Part shown: in pieces, positions 16,111 through 24,444 of the stretch
Position numbering within the stretch: the first letter of the stretch is position 1
Layout of the letters: the number at the start of each line of letters is the position of its first letter
DNA from: DATKZB01 sp035528235
GTDB taxonomy: Bacteria; Planctomycetota; Phycisphaerae; FEN-1346
Length of the DNA: 46,899 bases
Assembly (NCBI GenBank): GCA_035528235.1
Contig: DATKZB010000134.1
Coordinates: forward strand, 1 to 46,899
Direction: 5' to 3'
Program-made: the position numbers and the translations under genes
The notes under the pieces: model-generated
What the model was told of the DNA's origin: nothing
Databases searched by the model: none
Seen by the model: the letters and a program-made list of their open reading frames with translations, nothing else

Positions 16111-17022
16111 TCAGGCGGTCGCTTCTTCCCATTGGGCCTTGAGGAACTTGAATGACTTGGGGATCTCGACGTTCGGATCGCCCTCGACGTGGCATTCGAG
16201 ACTGCAATAGTCCTGGTAACCGATGCGCTCGAGGCCGCGGAACCCGTCGACGAAACTGCGCTCGGGCTTGTTGGGCTCCTTCCGCTGGTCCTGGCCGGGC
16301 AGCCACCGGATGCGGCTCGCCAGGTGCACGTGGTGGCACCACTTGCCGGCCGACAGGAAGGCGCCCTGGTCGCTCGTCTCCTCGATGCACATATGATAGA
16401 AGTCGCCCATCATGCAGACGCCGTCGCTGCCCGAGTCGCGGCAGAGTTGGGCGCCCAGGGCCAACTGGTTCAGGAAGCGGGCCTCGCCGCGGTTCAGCGG
16501 TTCCATGAGCAGGCGGCCGCCGACCTTGGCGGCGTGCTCGCCGACCTCGCGCAGGTGCCCCAGGATGACCTTCTTGGCCTCGTAAAACTCCAGTTGCGGA
16601 TGGCCGTTGAAGGCCGGCACGAGAATGACGCCGGTGGACCCGGCCTCGGCGCCGACCTCGACGGCCCGCTTGAGGTCCTCGACGGCCTTCTGACGCTTGG
16701 CCTCGTCGGGGTCGATGAGGGGGAAGTAACCCCAGCACAGCGCGGCCACGCCGCAGCCGGTGCCTTCGAGGTCCTTCCGTGTCTGCTTGGCCCGGTTCAG
16801 GTCCATGCCGCCGAACTCCAGGCCGCAGCCGCCGAACTCCTGGACCTTCTCGGCCTTCTCCTTGACGCTCTTGCCGGGGATCTTGCCGTCCTGGCTGCAC
16901 AGTTTGAGCACGCCCGGCTTGGCCGGCTCGGCGGCCGCGCGCACCGCCCGCCCGCCCGCCGACAGCCCTGCCGCCGCGCCGGCGCCGACAAGAGACGTCT
17001 TGAGGAAATCGCGTCGATCCAT
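16111..17022 (-). CDS. Tat-exported xylose-isomerase-like TIM barrel protein
   Basis: The 303-residue product starts with a twin-arginine signal (MDRRDFLKTSLVGAGAAAG). The mature part resembles the sugar phosphate isomerase/epimerase superfamily (AP endonuclease 2 fold), with barrel strands ending in acidic or His residues: GCGLEFGGMDL, GVILVPAFNG, RLLMEPLNRGE, MMGDFYHMCIEE, HHVHLAS, and SLECHVEG near the end. These Glu, Asp and His residues are the usual metal ligands. It heads the cluster with two Gfo/Idh/MocA oxidoreductases, a combination found in planctomycete carbohydrate loci. Substrate cannot be told from sequence. Confidence 0.88.
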   Translation of the reverse strand: MDRRDFLKTSLVGAGAAAGLSAGGRAVRAAAEPAKPGVLKLCSQDGKIPGKSVKEKAEKVQEFGGCGLEFGGMDLNRAKQTRKDLEGTGCGVAALCWGYFPLIDPDEAKRQKAVEDLKRAVEVGAEAGSTGVILVPAFNGHPQLEFYEAKKVILGHLREVGEHAAKVGGRLLMEPLNRGEARFLNQLALGAQLCRDSGSDGVCMMGDFYHMCIEETSDQGAFLSAGKWCHHVHLASRIRWLPGQDQRKEPNKPERSFVDGFRGLERIGYQDYCSLECHVEGDPNVEIPKSFKFLKAQWEEATA

Positions 17023-17112
17023 GGTTCCGCCCCTTATACCCGTTTGACGTTCGAAAGCGTAGCACCATTTACCGCCCGGCGTCGCCGCGATGGCAGCCCG
17101 CCGGGCCAGGCC

Positions 17113-18855
17113 TCACGTCACCAGTTCCGGAAACTGCCGCCGGGTAATCTCGGCCAGGTAGGCATCCACTTCGCGGTCGGAATCGAACTGGAACACCTTG
17201 TCGCAGACCTCCCGGGCCTGGTCCATCGTCACGGCGCGAATCACCTTCTTAATCTCCAACAGCGTGGCGGGGGATACGCTGAAAACCTGGACGCCCAGGC
17301 CCAGCAGGACGAGAACGTAGTTGGGCTCGCCGGCCATTTCGCCGCACACCGCCACCTCGACGCCGGCCTCGCGTGCCGCGTCGACGACGGTCTTGATGAG
17401 CCGCAGGACCGCCGGATGGCCGGGCGTGTACATGCCCGCCACGCGTTCGTTCGACCGGTCGACCGCCAGGACGTACTGCGTCAGGTCGTTGGTGCCGATG
17501 CTGAAGAAGTCGCACTCCCGGGCGAAGTTCCGGGCCAGGATGGCGGCACTGGGCACCTCGATCATGATGCCGACCCGGATGTCGGCGTCGGTGTGGACGC
17601 TTTCTTCCTCGAGGTCCTCGCGGACGTCGGCCAGCAGCATCTTCGCCTGCCGCAACTCCTTCAGGTTGGTGATGAGCGGGAACATGATCCGCACGGGCCC
17701 CAGGGTGCTGGCCCGGAGGATGGCCCGCAGTTGCGTCTTGAACGCCGCAACGTGCTGAAGGCTGAAGCGGATGCTGCGGCACCCGAGAAAGGGGTTCCGT
17801 TCGTCGTAGTCGCCCAAGAGATGCGTGAACTTGTCGGCCCCGAGGTCGCACGTCCGGATGGTCAGCGGCCGCCCGCCGCTGGCCTCGACGGCCTCGGCGT
17901 ACGCCCGGAAGTGGTCTTCCTCGCTGGGCTCCTCGTTGCGGTCCAGGTACAGAAACTCCGTCCGGTACAGGCCGATGCCGCTGGCCCCGCGGTCCAGGCA
18001 GGTCCGGACTTCGTGCGGGAACTCGATGTTGCCCCACAGGTGGACCTCGTGGCCGTCCAGGGTGACGGCCGGCTCGTCCTTGAGGTGGCCGAGTTCCTCC
18101 TCAAGACGGTGGAACCGCTGCTCGGCCTCGCGGAAACGCGTGATGGCGGGCTCGTCGGGATTGATGACCACCAGGCCACGGTTGCCGTCGACGATGACGA
18201 GGTCGCCGCCGGAGATGTCGGCGGTGATGTTCTGGAGTCCGACGACCGCCGGGATGCCCATGGCCCGCGCCACGATGGTGGTGTGGCTGGTCCGACCGCC
18301 GGCGTCGGTGGCGAAGGCGAGGACCTTCGAGCGGTCCAGGCCGGCCGTCTGGCTGGGGGTCAGGTCGTGGGCGATGATGATGACGGGCTGCGTCAGTTGA
18401 CTGAGGTTCTCGCGTTTGGCCCCGATCAGGTTCCTCAGGAGCCGCTTCTCGACGTCCCAGACGTCGGCGACGCGCTCGGACATGTACCGGTTCGGCAGGG
18501 CGAGGATCTTGTCGGCATAGCCCTTCACGACCTGGGCGACGGCGAATTCGGGGGTGTAGTGCTCGCGGGAGACCAATTCGCGGACCTCGGCGATGAGTTT
18601 GGGGTCGCCGAGCAGGGCGTCCTGGACGTCGAAGATGGCGCCGAGTTTCTCGCCGATGTCCGACGTCACGCGCTGGCGCAGGTCGCGGACCTCCTCCCTG
18701 GCCCGCCGGACGGCGCCGTCGAACCGGACCAGTTCGGTCTCGACCTCGCCGGGTTCGATGATGCGGCGGGGAATCCGGAACTGCTCGCTGTCCAGGACGA
18801 CGGCGGGAGCGATCGCCACGCCCGGCGAGACCGCGATGCCTTTGCGCGTTTCCAT
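17113..18855 (-). CDS. ptsI: Phosphoenolpyruvate-protein phosphotransferase (PTS enzyme I)
   Basis: Enzyme I takes phosphate from phosphoenolpyruvate and passes it to HPr. The 580-residue protein has the full-length EI layout: the HPr-binding/phospho-His domain with the active His191 in GGRTSHTTIVARAMG, and the PEP-binding barrel with GIGLYRTEFLYLDR, FPLITNLKEL, FFSIGTNDLTQYVLAVDR and the cysteine-containing VCGEMAGEPN. There is no N-terminal GAF domain, so it is EI rather than the longer EI-Ntr (PtsP). It lies 27 bp after HPr in hpf-ptsN-ptsH-ptsI. No sugar-specific EIIB/C is in the window, so the system is probably regulatory. Confidence 0.96.
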   Translation of the reverse strand: METRKGIAVSPGVAIAPAVVLDSEQFRIPRRIIEPGEVETELVRFDGAVRRAREEVRDLRQRVTSDIGEKLGAIFDVQDALLGDPKLIAEVRELVSREHYTPEFAVAQVVKGYADKILALPNRYMSERVADVWDVEKRLLRNLIGAKRENLSQLTQPVIIIAHDLTPSQTAGLDRSKVLAFATDAGGRTSHTTIVARAMGIPAVVGLQNITADISGGDLVIVDGNRGLVVINPDEPAITRFREAEQRFHRLEEELGHLKDEPAVTLDGHEVHLWGNIEFPHEVRTCLDRGASGIGLYRTEFLYLDRNEEPSEEDHFRAYAEAVEASGGRPLTIRTCDLGADKFTHLLGDYDERNPFLGCRSIRFSLQHVAAFKTQLRAILRASTLGPVRIMFPLITNLKELRQAKMLLADVREDLEEESVHTDADIRVGIMIEVPSAAILARNFARECDFFSIGTNDLTQYVLAVDRSNERVAGMYTPGHPAVLRLIKTVVDAAREAGVEVAVCGEMAGEPNYVLVLLGLGVQVFSVSPATLLEIKKVIRAVTMDQAREVCDKVFQFDSDREVDAYLAEITRRQFPELVT

Positions 18856-18882
18856 GGGACTTAGGTCGGCCCCCGGAGTGGG

Positions 18883-19152
18883 TCAGTCCTTGTCGAAGTC
18901 GGCTACGATTCCGGCCAGGGCATCGAGGCAGGCCTGGGCGTCTTTCCCTTCGCTCTCCAGGAGGAGCATCGTGCCCGGCGCGGCCTCAAGCAACATCATC
19001 TCCGTAATGATCTTGCCGTTGACCTCCTGGTCGCCCTTGTGCACCGTGACGGTGCAGTCGAACCGGCCGGCGGTCTCGACGAATTTGGCCGCCGGCCGCA
19101 TGTGCAGCCCCTGAGGATTGACGATTTTTACCTCGCGTACGGGCACAAGCAT
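18883..19152 (-). CDS. ptsH: Phosphocarrier protein HPr
   Basis: The 89-residue HPr relays phosphate from enzyme I to EIIA. The active His17 is in NPQGLHMRPAAKF. The position equivalent to Bacillus HPr Ser46, the regulatory site of HPr kinase, is Ile48 (VNGKIITEMMLL; counting 31 residues from the active His). HPr kinase/phosphorylase, often near ptsH in related clusters, is absent from the locus. Both facts suggest that Ser-phosphorylation control has been lost here. It lies between ptsN and ptsI. Confidence 0.95.
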   Translation of the reverse strand: MLVPVREVKIVNPQGLHMRPAAKFVETAGRFDCTVTVHKGDQEVNGKIITEMMLLEAAPGTMLLLESEGKDAQACLDALAGIVADFDKD

Positions 19153-19188
19153 GTCTTCCCAGGGCGTGGGGGCCGACGCCGGCGGGCG

Positions 19189-19659
19189 TCATCCCATTTC
19201 CTCATCGGCCTCGCGCAGCAAGTCCACCAGTTCCTCGCGGGTGGACGCCTGGCACATGAAGCGGCGGAGGTGGTCGTTCTTGATGCTGCGGAAGATGTGC
19301 TCCATCGCCTTCAGGTGCTGCTCGGGCTGATCCGGGTTCGACAGCAGCAGGAAGAACAGGCGGACCGGCTCGCGGTCCAGGGAGGCGAAATCGATACCCG
19401 CGGCGCTGCGGGCCACCAGACCCACCACCCCCTTGATGCCCTCGTGTTTGGCGTGCGGGATCGCGACACCGTTGCCGAACCCCGTCGTCCCCTTCTTCTC
19501 GCGACGCAGGACGGCCTCCACCACCTTGGCGTGGTCTTTCTTCGCCAGGGCCTTGATGGTGACCAAGTGGCCGACCATCTCGTCGATCACGGCCCGGGCC
19601 GTCTCCGCCGCCAGACTGGGCAGGACGGCGTCGGGCGCGATGAATTCCATCAGTTTCAT
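19189..19659 (-). CDS. ptsN: PTS EIIA of the nitrogen/fructose type (PtsN)
   Basis: The 156-residue cytosolic EIIA domain has its phosphorylated His69 in GNGVAIPHAKHE. The flanking FGNG and the later VRLFFLLLSNPDQPEQHLKA are characteristic of the PtsN/FruA EIIA family. No membrane EII is nearby, so it most likely acts as a regulator, as EIIA-Ntr does for potassium transport and nitrogen or stress control elsewhere. It sits between hpf and ptsH with gaps of about 30 bp on each side. Confidence 0.94.
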   Translation of the reverse strand: MKLMEFIAPDAVLPSLAAETARAVIDEMVGHLVTIKALAKKDHAKVVEAVLRREKKGTTGFGNGVAIPHAKHEGIKGVVGLVARSAAGIDFASLDREPVRLFFLLLSNPDQPEQHLKAMEHIFRSIKNDHLRRFMCQASTREELVDLLREADEEMG

Positions 19660-19687
19660 CTGGGCAGGTCCTCGTAACCAACGCCGC

Positions 19688-20017
19688 CTACGTGCGCGTG
19701 GGCTGATGCGGGCTCGGCCCGCGGCCTTTCCGGTGGCGGGTCCGGTCCTTGTATTCGATCAACTGCCGCTCGAGGCGGTCCACCGCCTGGTCGATGACCG
19801 CGTGCAAGTCGTGCCCCACGGCATGGGCCACCAGGTCGTGCGTCCGCTCCAGGTTGACGATCAGCTCGCAGGAGAACCCGTCGCCCCCCTTGTTGAGCAC
19901 CACCCGGATCGACTGAATCTTGTCGTAGTACTTGAGCAGTCTCCCGGCTTTCTCCTTAGCCCGGTCCTTCATCTCGTCGGCAATCGAATCGTGCCGAACG
20001 GTGACTTCTATCTGCAA
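19688..20017 (-). CDS. hpf: Ribosome hibernation promoting factor, short form
   Basis: The 109-residue protein matches the HPF/YfiA (RaiA) fold: QIEVTVRHDSIADEMKDRAKEK split as MQIEVTVRHD and KEKAGRLLKYYDKI, with the second helix AVIDQAVDRLERQL. It lacks the C-terminal dimerisation domain of long HPF, so it should behave like the short gammaproteobacterial form. The tail is basic (DRTRHRKGRGPS). The start is TTG 20017, with GGAGGA six bases upstream. Its place ahead of ptsN recalls the proteobacterial rpoN-hpf-ptsN arrangement. Confidence 0.93.
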   Translation of the reverse strand: MQIEVTVRHDSIADEMKDRAKEKAGRLLKYYDKIQSIRVVLNKGGDGFSCELIVNLERTHDLVAHAVGHDLHAVIDQAVDRLERQLIEYKDRTRHRKGRGPSPHQPTRT

Positions 20018-20083
20018 AGTATTCCTCCATCCCTAGAGACCGCTCGTCCGACCGCCAGGAAACGCCTTTCGACGTTGGAACGG

Positions 20084-20112
20084 AGTGTATCAGCCCCCCG
20101 CGGCAAAGTCAA
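20084..20112 (-). promoter_or_regulatory. Promoter of the hpf-ptsN-ptsH-ptsI operon
   Basis: On the minus strand TTGACT (20112-20107), a 17-bp spacer and TACACT (20089-20084) form a good sigma-70-like promoter. Transcription should start near 20077, about 60 nt before the hpf TTG start. It is back to back with the pheA promoter. Confidence 0.6.
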
Positions 20113-20163
20113 CGATTTCGCGCCACGCCCCGAGCAGGCCCCCGTCGGTCGGCCTTTTTGGGG

Positions 20164-20192
20164 TTGACGGTTGGCCTGGCCCGGGGTACAGT
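20164..20192 (+). promoter_or_regulatory. Promoter of pheA and the downstream biosynthetic run
   Basis: TTGACG (20164-20169), a 17-bp spacer and TACAGT (20187-20192). The predicted start is near 20199, giving a leader of about 64 nt before the pheA ATG at 20263. No leader peptide or attenuator was recognised. Confidence 0.65.
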
Positions 20193-20262
20193 AAGCCGCT
20201 TTAGGAAACGGGGAAACTGTGCGCCGGCGCCGTGGCTGCGCGTCGGGCACTCGGGACCGGTC

Positions 20263-21342
20263 ATGAACCTCGACGAACTGAGAAAGCGGATTGATGACAT
20301 CGACACGCGGCTCGTCGAGTTGCTCAACGAGCGGGCCCGCTGTGCCGTCGACGTCGGAAAGGTCAAACGCCAAGCCGGTCAGGACTCGGTCTACAACCCC
20401 GAACGCGAACGCGAGATCTTCGAGCACATCATGCAGGCCAACCAGGGTCCCCTCTCCGACCACGCCCTGATGGCCATCTGGAAAGAGATGATGAGCGGGA
20501 GCCTCTCGCTCGAGAAGGCCCTGAAGATCGCCTACCTGGGGCCGGAGGGCAGTTTCAGCCACCTGGCCGCCCTCGAAAAATTCGGCCACAGCGTCGAACT
20601 CGTCTCCGTCCGCGACATCTCGGCGGTCTTCGACCAGGTGGCCCGCGCCGCGGCCGACTACGGCATCGTCCCCGTCGAGAACACCACCGGCGGCGCCGTC
20701 CGCGACACCATGGAGTGTTTCCTGTGGGTCCACGGGCCCATCAAGGTCTGCGCCGAGATGGCCCTGCCCATCCACCAGAACCTCCTGTCGAAGACGACCC
20801 TCGAAAAAATCACCAAGATCTACTCCAAACCACAGGTCTTCGACCAGTGCCGCCAGTGGCTTACCAAGCACATCAAGCAGGCCGACCTGGTGGCCGTGGG
20901 GTCGACGGCCGAGGCCGCGCTGCTGGCCTCGCGCGTCGAGGGCACCGCCGCCATCGGTTCCGAAATGGCCGCCGAGGTGTACGACCTCACGAACCTGGCC
21001 CCCTCCATCGAAGACAACCCCCGGAACCAGACGCGGTTCCTCGTTCTCGGCCGGGCAAGCCCCAAGCCCACCGGCCGAGACAAGACCTGCCTGCTGTTCA
21101 GCGTCGTTCACAAGGCGGGGGCACTGGTCGAGGTCCTCGACATCATCCGCCGGCACGGCATCAACATGACCAAGATCGAGTCGCACCCCTTCCCCACCAA
21201 GACGTGGGAGTATTACTTCTTCGTCGACATCGAGGGCCACGCCGACGACGAGAACGTCAAGGCGGCCCTCGAAGAGTCGCGGCGCCATTGCCGCCAACTG
21301 GAAATCCTGGGGTCGTTCCCCGTGGCCGTAACGGCCGAATAA
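20263..21342 (+). CDS. pheA: Bifunctional chorismate mutase / prephenate dehydratase (P-protein)
   Basis: The 359-residue enzyme turns chorismate into prephenate and then phenylpyruvate in phenylalanine synthesis. Residues 1-85 are an AroQ chorismate mutase (DELRKRIDDIDTRLVELLNE, then YNPEREREIF). About 88-270 is the prephenate dehydratase (AYLGPEGSFSHLAALEKFG, VPVENTTGGAV, and the catalytic NQTRFLVLG). The rest is an ACT domain for phenylalanine feedback (KAGALVEVLDI, KIESHPFP; the common ESRP motif is ESHP here). ATG 20263 is where homology begins, although the frame is open further upstream. aroF follows 22 bp downstream. Confidence 0.97.
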   Translation: MNLDELRKRIDDIDTRLVELLNERARCAVDVGKVKRQAGQDSVYNPEREREIFEHIMQANQGPLSDHALMAIWKEMMSGSLSLEKALKIAYLGPEGSFSHLAALEKFGHSVELVSVRDISAVFDQVARAAADYGIVPVENTTGGAVRDTMECFLWVHGPIKVCAEMALPIHQNLLSKTTLEKITKIYSKPQVFDQCRQWLTKHIKQADLVAVGSTAEAALLASRVEGTAAIGSEMAAEVYDLTNLAPSIEDNPRNQTRFLVLGRASPKPTGRDKTCLLFSVVHKAGALVEVLDIIRRHGINMTKIESHPFPTKTWEYYFFVDIEGHADDENVKAALEESRRHCRQLEILGSFPVAVTAE

Positions 21343-21364
21343 CCGACGCGAGGCTCGTTTCCGC

Positions 21365-22390
21365 ATGATCATCGTCATGCAATCCAAGGCGGCCGACGCC
21401 CAGGTCGACGCGGTCAGGGGCCGCATCGAGGACCTGGGGCTGAAGGCCCACATCTCGCGCGGCGAGTTCCGGACCATCATCGGGGCCATCGGCGACGAGA
21501 CCCTCCTCAAAGCCGAGTTCTTCGCGGGCCTGGCGGGTGTCGAGTCCGTCATGCCCATCATGAAGCCCTACAAACTCGCCAGCCGCGACTTCCACGCCGA
21601 GGACACCGTCCTGGAGATCGGCCCCTTCAAGGCCGGCGGGCCGTACGTCTCGGTCATCGCGGGCCCCTGTGCCATCGAGAGCGAGAAACAGTGCCGCGAC
21701 ACCGCCCGCGTCGTCCGCGACGCCGGCGCCGTGATGCTCCGCGGCGGCGCCTTCAAGCCGCGCACCAGCCCCTACAGTTTCCAGGGACTGGGGGAGGACG
21801 GCCTCAAGATCCTCCAGGCCGTCGGCGCCGAGGTCGGCCTGCCCACCGTCACCGAAGTCGTCGACGTCCGCGAGGTCGAACTCGTCGCCCGCTACGCCGA
21901 CGTCCTCCAGGTGGGCGCCCGCAACATGCAGAATTTCCGCCTCCTGACCGAGATCGGGCAGACCCGAAAGCCCGTCTTCCTCAAACGCGGACCGGCCGCC
22001 ACCACCGAGGAACTCCTCATGTCGGCCGAGTACATCCTCAGCGAGGGCAACCACCGCGTCATGCTGTGCGAGCGCGGCGTGCGGGGGTTCGACAAGGCCA
22101 CCCGCTACACCCTCGACCTGGCCGCCGTGCCCGTCATCCAGGGCACCTGTCACCTGCCGGTCCTCGTCGACCCCAGTCACGCGACCGGACGCCGCGAACT
22201 CGTCTCCCCCATGGCCCTGGCCGCCGTGGCCGCCGGGGCCCACGGCATCATGGTCGAGGTGCACCCCGACCCCGAGAAGGCCATGAGCGACGGGCCCCAG
22301 CAACTGACGCCCGACGCCTTCCGGTTGATGATGCAGGAACTGGCGCCCATCGCCCACGCCGTCGGACGCCACCTGCAACAGCCCGTTTAG
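21365..22390 (+). CDS. aroF: 3-deoxy-7-phosphoheptulonate (DAHP) synthase, type I-beta
   Basis: The enzyme joins phosphoenolpyruvate and erythrose 4-phosphate in the first step of aromatic synthesis. The 341-residue protein has an N-terminal ferredoxin-like regulatory domain (about residues 1-70), as in Thermotoga-type DAHP synthase. The barrel follows with VIAGPCAIESEKQ, FKPRTSPYSFQGLG, VGARNMQNF, FLKRGP, the metal-binding MLCERG and DPSHATG. Its pairing with pheA makes an aromatic amino-acid operon. The final codons GTT TAG belong to the first unit of a hairpin repeat array, so the repeat supplies the last residue and the stop. Confidence 0.96.
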   Translation: MIIVMQSKAADAQVDAVRGRIEDLGLKAHISRGEFRTIIGAIGDETLLKAEFFAGLAGVESVMPIMKPYKLASRDFHAEDTVLEIGPFKAGGPYVSVIAGPCAIESEKQCRDTARVVRDAGAVMLRGGAFKPRTSPYSFQGLGEDGLKILQAVGAEVGLPTVTEVVDVREVELVARYADVLQVGARNMQNFRLLTEIGQTRKPVFLKRGPAATTEELLMSAEYILSEGNHRVMLCERGVRGFDKATRYTLDLAAVPVIQGTCHLPVLVDPSHATGRRELVSPMALAAVAAGAHGIMVEVHPDPEKAMSDGPQQLTPDAFRLMMQELAPIAHAVGRHLQQPV

Positions 22391-22520
22391 CCGTCGCCAG
22401 CACAGCAACGTACGAACTGTTTAGCCGTCGCCCGTACGACAACGTACGAATACTTAGCCGTCGCCCGTATGGCGACTTACGAACTGTTTAGCCGCGACCC
22501 GAAGGGGAGCGCGTTACCGT
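22385..22520 (+). repeat. Repeat array 1: three GTTTAGCCGTCGCC units and one related unit
   Basis: Units start at 22385, 22419, 22452 and 22486, with periods of 33-34 bp. The first three read GTTTAGCCGTCGCC followed by an imperfect complement (for example GGCGAC) and TACGAA. The fourth changes to GTTTAGCCGCGACCCGAAGG, resembling the AGCCGCGACCG repeat near 46380. The TAG of unit 1 is the aroF stop codon. Together the four TAGs cover all three reading frames. No unique spacers are present, so this is not a CRISPR. Confidence 0.8.
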
Positions 22521-22557
22521 AACCCGCACCGACCGATTCACGGCGGAGGTCGCTCGC

Positions 22558-23328
22558 ATGCGTAAGCCGTTCATCTGTGGCAACTGGAAGATGCACACGA
22601 ACCGGGCCGAGGCCGTCGCCCTGGCCCAGGCCACTGCCAAGACCGCCGCCGAGGTGCCGGCCGTCGAGGTCGGCGCCTGCCCGCCCGCCTGTTACATCGA
22701 GGCGGTCGTGGCTGCCGGCAAGGGCACGCCCCTGGTGGTCGGCGGCCAGAACATGGGCGTCGAGGCCAAGGGCGCCTTTACCGGCGAGATTGCCGGGCCC
22801 ATGCTCAAGGACCTCGGATGCCGGTACGTCATCCTGGGTCACAGCGAGCGGCGGCACGTGTTCGGCGAACCCGACGACCTCATCGCCCGGAAGATGCACG
22901 CGGCCTTCGCCTTCGGCCTGCTGCCGATCCTCTGCGTCGGCGAACTCCTCGAGCAGCGCCAGGCCGGCCAGACCCAGGACGTCGTCCGCCGCCACGTGAC
23001 CGGCGGCTTCGAAGGCCTCTCGAAGGACCAGGCCGCCCAGGTCGTCGTCGCGTACGAACCCGTCTGGGCCATCGGAACCGGCGAGACCGCCACCCCCGAC
23101 CAGGCCCAGGAGGTCCACGCGTTTATCCGGGCCCTGCTGACCGACCTGTACGATGCGCCCCTGGCCCAGGCGATCCGCATTCAGTATGGTGGCAGCGTCA
23201 AGCCCGACAACACGTACGATCTTCTGGGGCAGCCCGACATCGACGGGGCACTCGTCGGCGGCGCCAGCCTCAAGGCCGAGTCGTTCAGCACCATCATCAC
23301 CGAGGCCGCCAGGGCACAAACCGTTTAG
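22558..23328 (+). CDS. tpiA: Triosephosphate isomerase
   Basis: TpiA interconverts dihydroxyacetone phosphate and glyceraldehyde 3-phosphate. The 256-residue product is full length: GNWKMH with Lys11, GHSERRH with the electrophilic His95, AYEPVWAIGTG with catalytic Glu167, the hinged loop that follows, and IQYGGSVKPDN and GALVGGASLK for phosphate binding. GGAGG precedes the ATG. Repeats flank it on both sides: array 1 lies in its leader, and its own stop (GTT TAG) is part of array 2. tpiA followed by secG is a common bacterial order. Confidence 0.97.
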   Translation: MRKPFICGNWKMHTNRAEAVALAQATAKTAAEVPAVEVGACPPACYIEAVVAAGKGTPLVVGGQNMGVEAKGAFTGEIAGPMLKDLGCRYVILGHSERRHVFGEPDDLIARKMHAAFAFGLLPILCVGELLEQRQAGQTQDVVRRHVTGGFEGLSKDQAAQVVVAYEPVWAIGTGETATPDQAQEVHAFIRALLTDLYDAPLAQAIRIQYGGSVKPDNTYDLLGQPDIDGALVGGASLKAESFSTIITEAARAQTV

Positions 23329-23423
23329 CCGTCGCCACCCACGGCGACGCATGAACCGTTTAGCCGTCGCCGGCACGGCGACGCATGAACCGTTTAGCCG
23401 TCGCCGGCACGGCGACGTAAACC
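23321..23423 (+). repeat. Repeat array 2: three CCGTTTAGCCGTCGCC hairpin units
   Basis: Units of 34-35 bp start at 23321, 23356 and 23390. Each is CCGTTTAGCCGTCGCC, a short loop, GGCGACG and (C)ATGAA, so CGTCGCCG pairs with CGGCGACG. The TAG of unit 1 is the tpiA stop codon. The array fills the space before secG. Confidence 0.85.
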
Positions 23424-23449
23424 GAGCAACTTGTGATACGAGGTGATCC

Positions 23450-23827
23450 GTGGAAACCGTATGCATGGTCATGTTCGTGTTGACGGCCGTCATCCTGGTC
23501 CTTCTGGTCCTGATTCAGAAAGGCCGCGGCGGCGGCCTGGCCGGGGCGTTTGGCGGCCCCGGCGGCCATAGCGCCTTCGGAACCAAGACGGCCGACGTCT
23601 TCATCAAGGCCACCGCCGTCGTCGGGGGCCTCTTCTTCGTCTTGTCGATCCTCACGGCCTGGGTCATGCGGCCCGCCGACGCGTTGCCGCCCGAGAAACC
23701 CAAGGCCACGAGTACGGCCGAACCGGGTGGTGCCGCCGACACCCCGGCCACCGACGAGAACACCGGCACCGACACCGACGCGCCTGCCGCGGGCACGCCG
23801 GCCGGCGAGACCAAGCCCGCGCCGTAG
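23450..23827 (+). CDS. secG: Preprotein translocase subunit SecG
   Basis: SecG is the small SecYEG partner in protein export. The 125-residue product has two membrane helices (about residues 5-22 and 52-72) separated by the conserved IQKGRGGGLAGAFGG loop and AFGTKTADVF. The C-terminal half is a Pro/Ala/Thr-rich acidic tail of about 50 residues, which is long for the family. The start is GTG 23450, with GAGGTGAT just before it. Confidence 0.93.
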   Translation: METVCMVMFVLTAVILVLLVLIQKGRGGGLAGAFGGPGGHSAFGTKTADVFIKATAVVGGLFFVLSILTAWVMRPADALPPEKPKATSTAEPGGAADTPATDENTGTDTDAPAAGTPAGETKPAP

Positions 23828-23850
23828 CGCGCGGGGGACGGGGAGTCCGT

Positions 23851-24444
23851 ATGGCGGACCAGTCGGCCATTCTCGAGACGTTTCGCGAGGCGGGGGCCCT
23901 CCTCGAGGGCCACTTCCTGCTCTCGAGCGGCATGCACAGCCCCGTGTACCTCCAGTGCGCCCTCGTCCTTCAGGACCCGCGTCGGGCCGAGCGCCTGTGC
24001 GGCCAGTTGGCCAAGGCCGTTTCGGCCGGCTGCGCCCAGACCGTCATCGGCCCGGCCATCGGCGGCATCGTCGTGGCCCAGGAACTGGCCCGCGCCCTGG
24101 GCACCCGGGCCATCTTTGCCGAACGCGAGAACGGCTGCATGACTCTGCGGCGCGGCTTCGCCGTCCAGCCCGCCGAGAAGGTCCTCTTGGCCGAAGACGT
24201 CGTGACCACCGGCGGCAGCCTCCGCGAGGTCCAGCAGATGGTCACGGCCGCCGGCGCCGAGGTGGTGGGCGTGGCGGCCCTGGTGGACCGCACCAGCGGC
24301 CGCGACCCCGGTTTCGGCCTGCCGCTGGCGGCCCTCGTCAGCATCGACGTGCCGGCGTACCCGGCCGACCAGTGTCCCCTGTGCCGCGAGGGCCTGCCGC
24401 TCGTCAAACCCGGCAGCCGCGCGGCGCCGGGCAAGAAAAGTTAG
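23851..24444 (+). CDS. pyrE: Orotate phosphoribosyltransferase
   Basis: PyrE joins orotate and PRPP to make orotidine 5'-phosphate. The 197-residue product has the type I phosphoribosyltransferase fold. The PRPP loop VLLAEDVVTTGGSLREV lies near residues 110-127, ending in the usual TTGGS. The family segments LLSSGMHSPVY (an SGxHSxxY variant) and IGPAIGGIVVAQELA are also present. The C-terminus has a CPLC pair. The final AGT TAG lies in the first copy of a perfect 33-bp repeat, so the stop codon is repeat-derived. GGGGAG precedes the start. Confidence 0.94.
   Translation: MADQSAILETFREAGALLEGHFLLSSGMHSPVYLQCALVLQDPRRAERLCGQLAKAVSAGCAQTVIGPAIGGIVVAQELARALGTRAIFAERENGCMTLRRGFAVQPAEKVLLAEDVVTTGGSLREVQQMVTAAGAEVVGVAALVDRTSGRDPGFGLPLAALVSIDVPAYPADQCPLCREGLPLVKPGSRAAPGKKS

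Noticed and set aside
22385..23423. Possible CRISPR array
   Set aside because: The units are 33-35 bp and directly adjacent, with no unique spacers, and no cas genes are present. They are hairpin repeats.
23820..23850. secG stop in GTAGCGCGCGGGGG as a fourth repeat-derived stop codon
   Set aside because: It resembles the TGTAGCGCGGGGG repeat at 1438 only over a short GC-rich stretch and has no hairpin partner, so the similarity may be chance.
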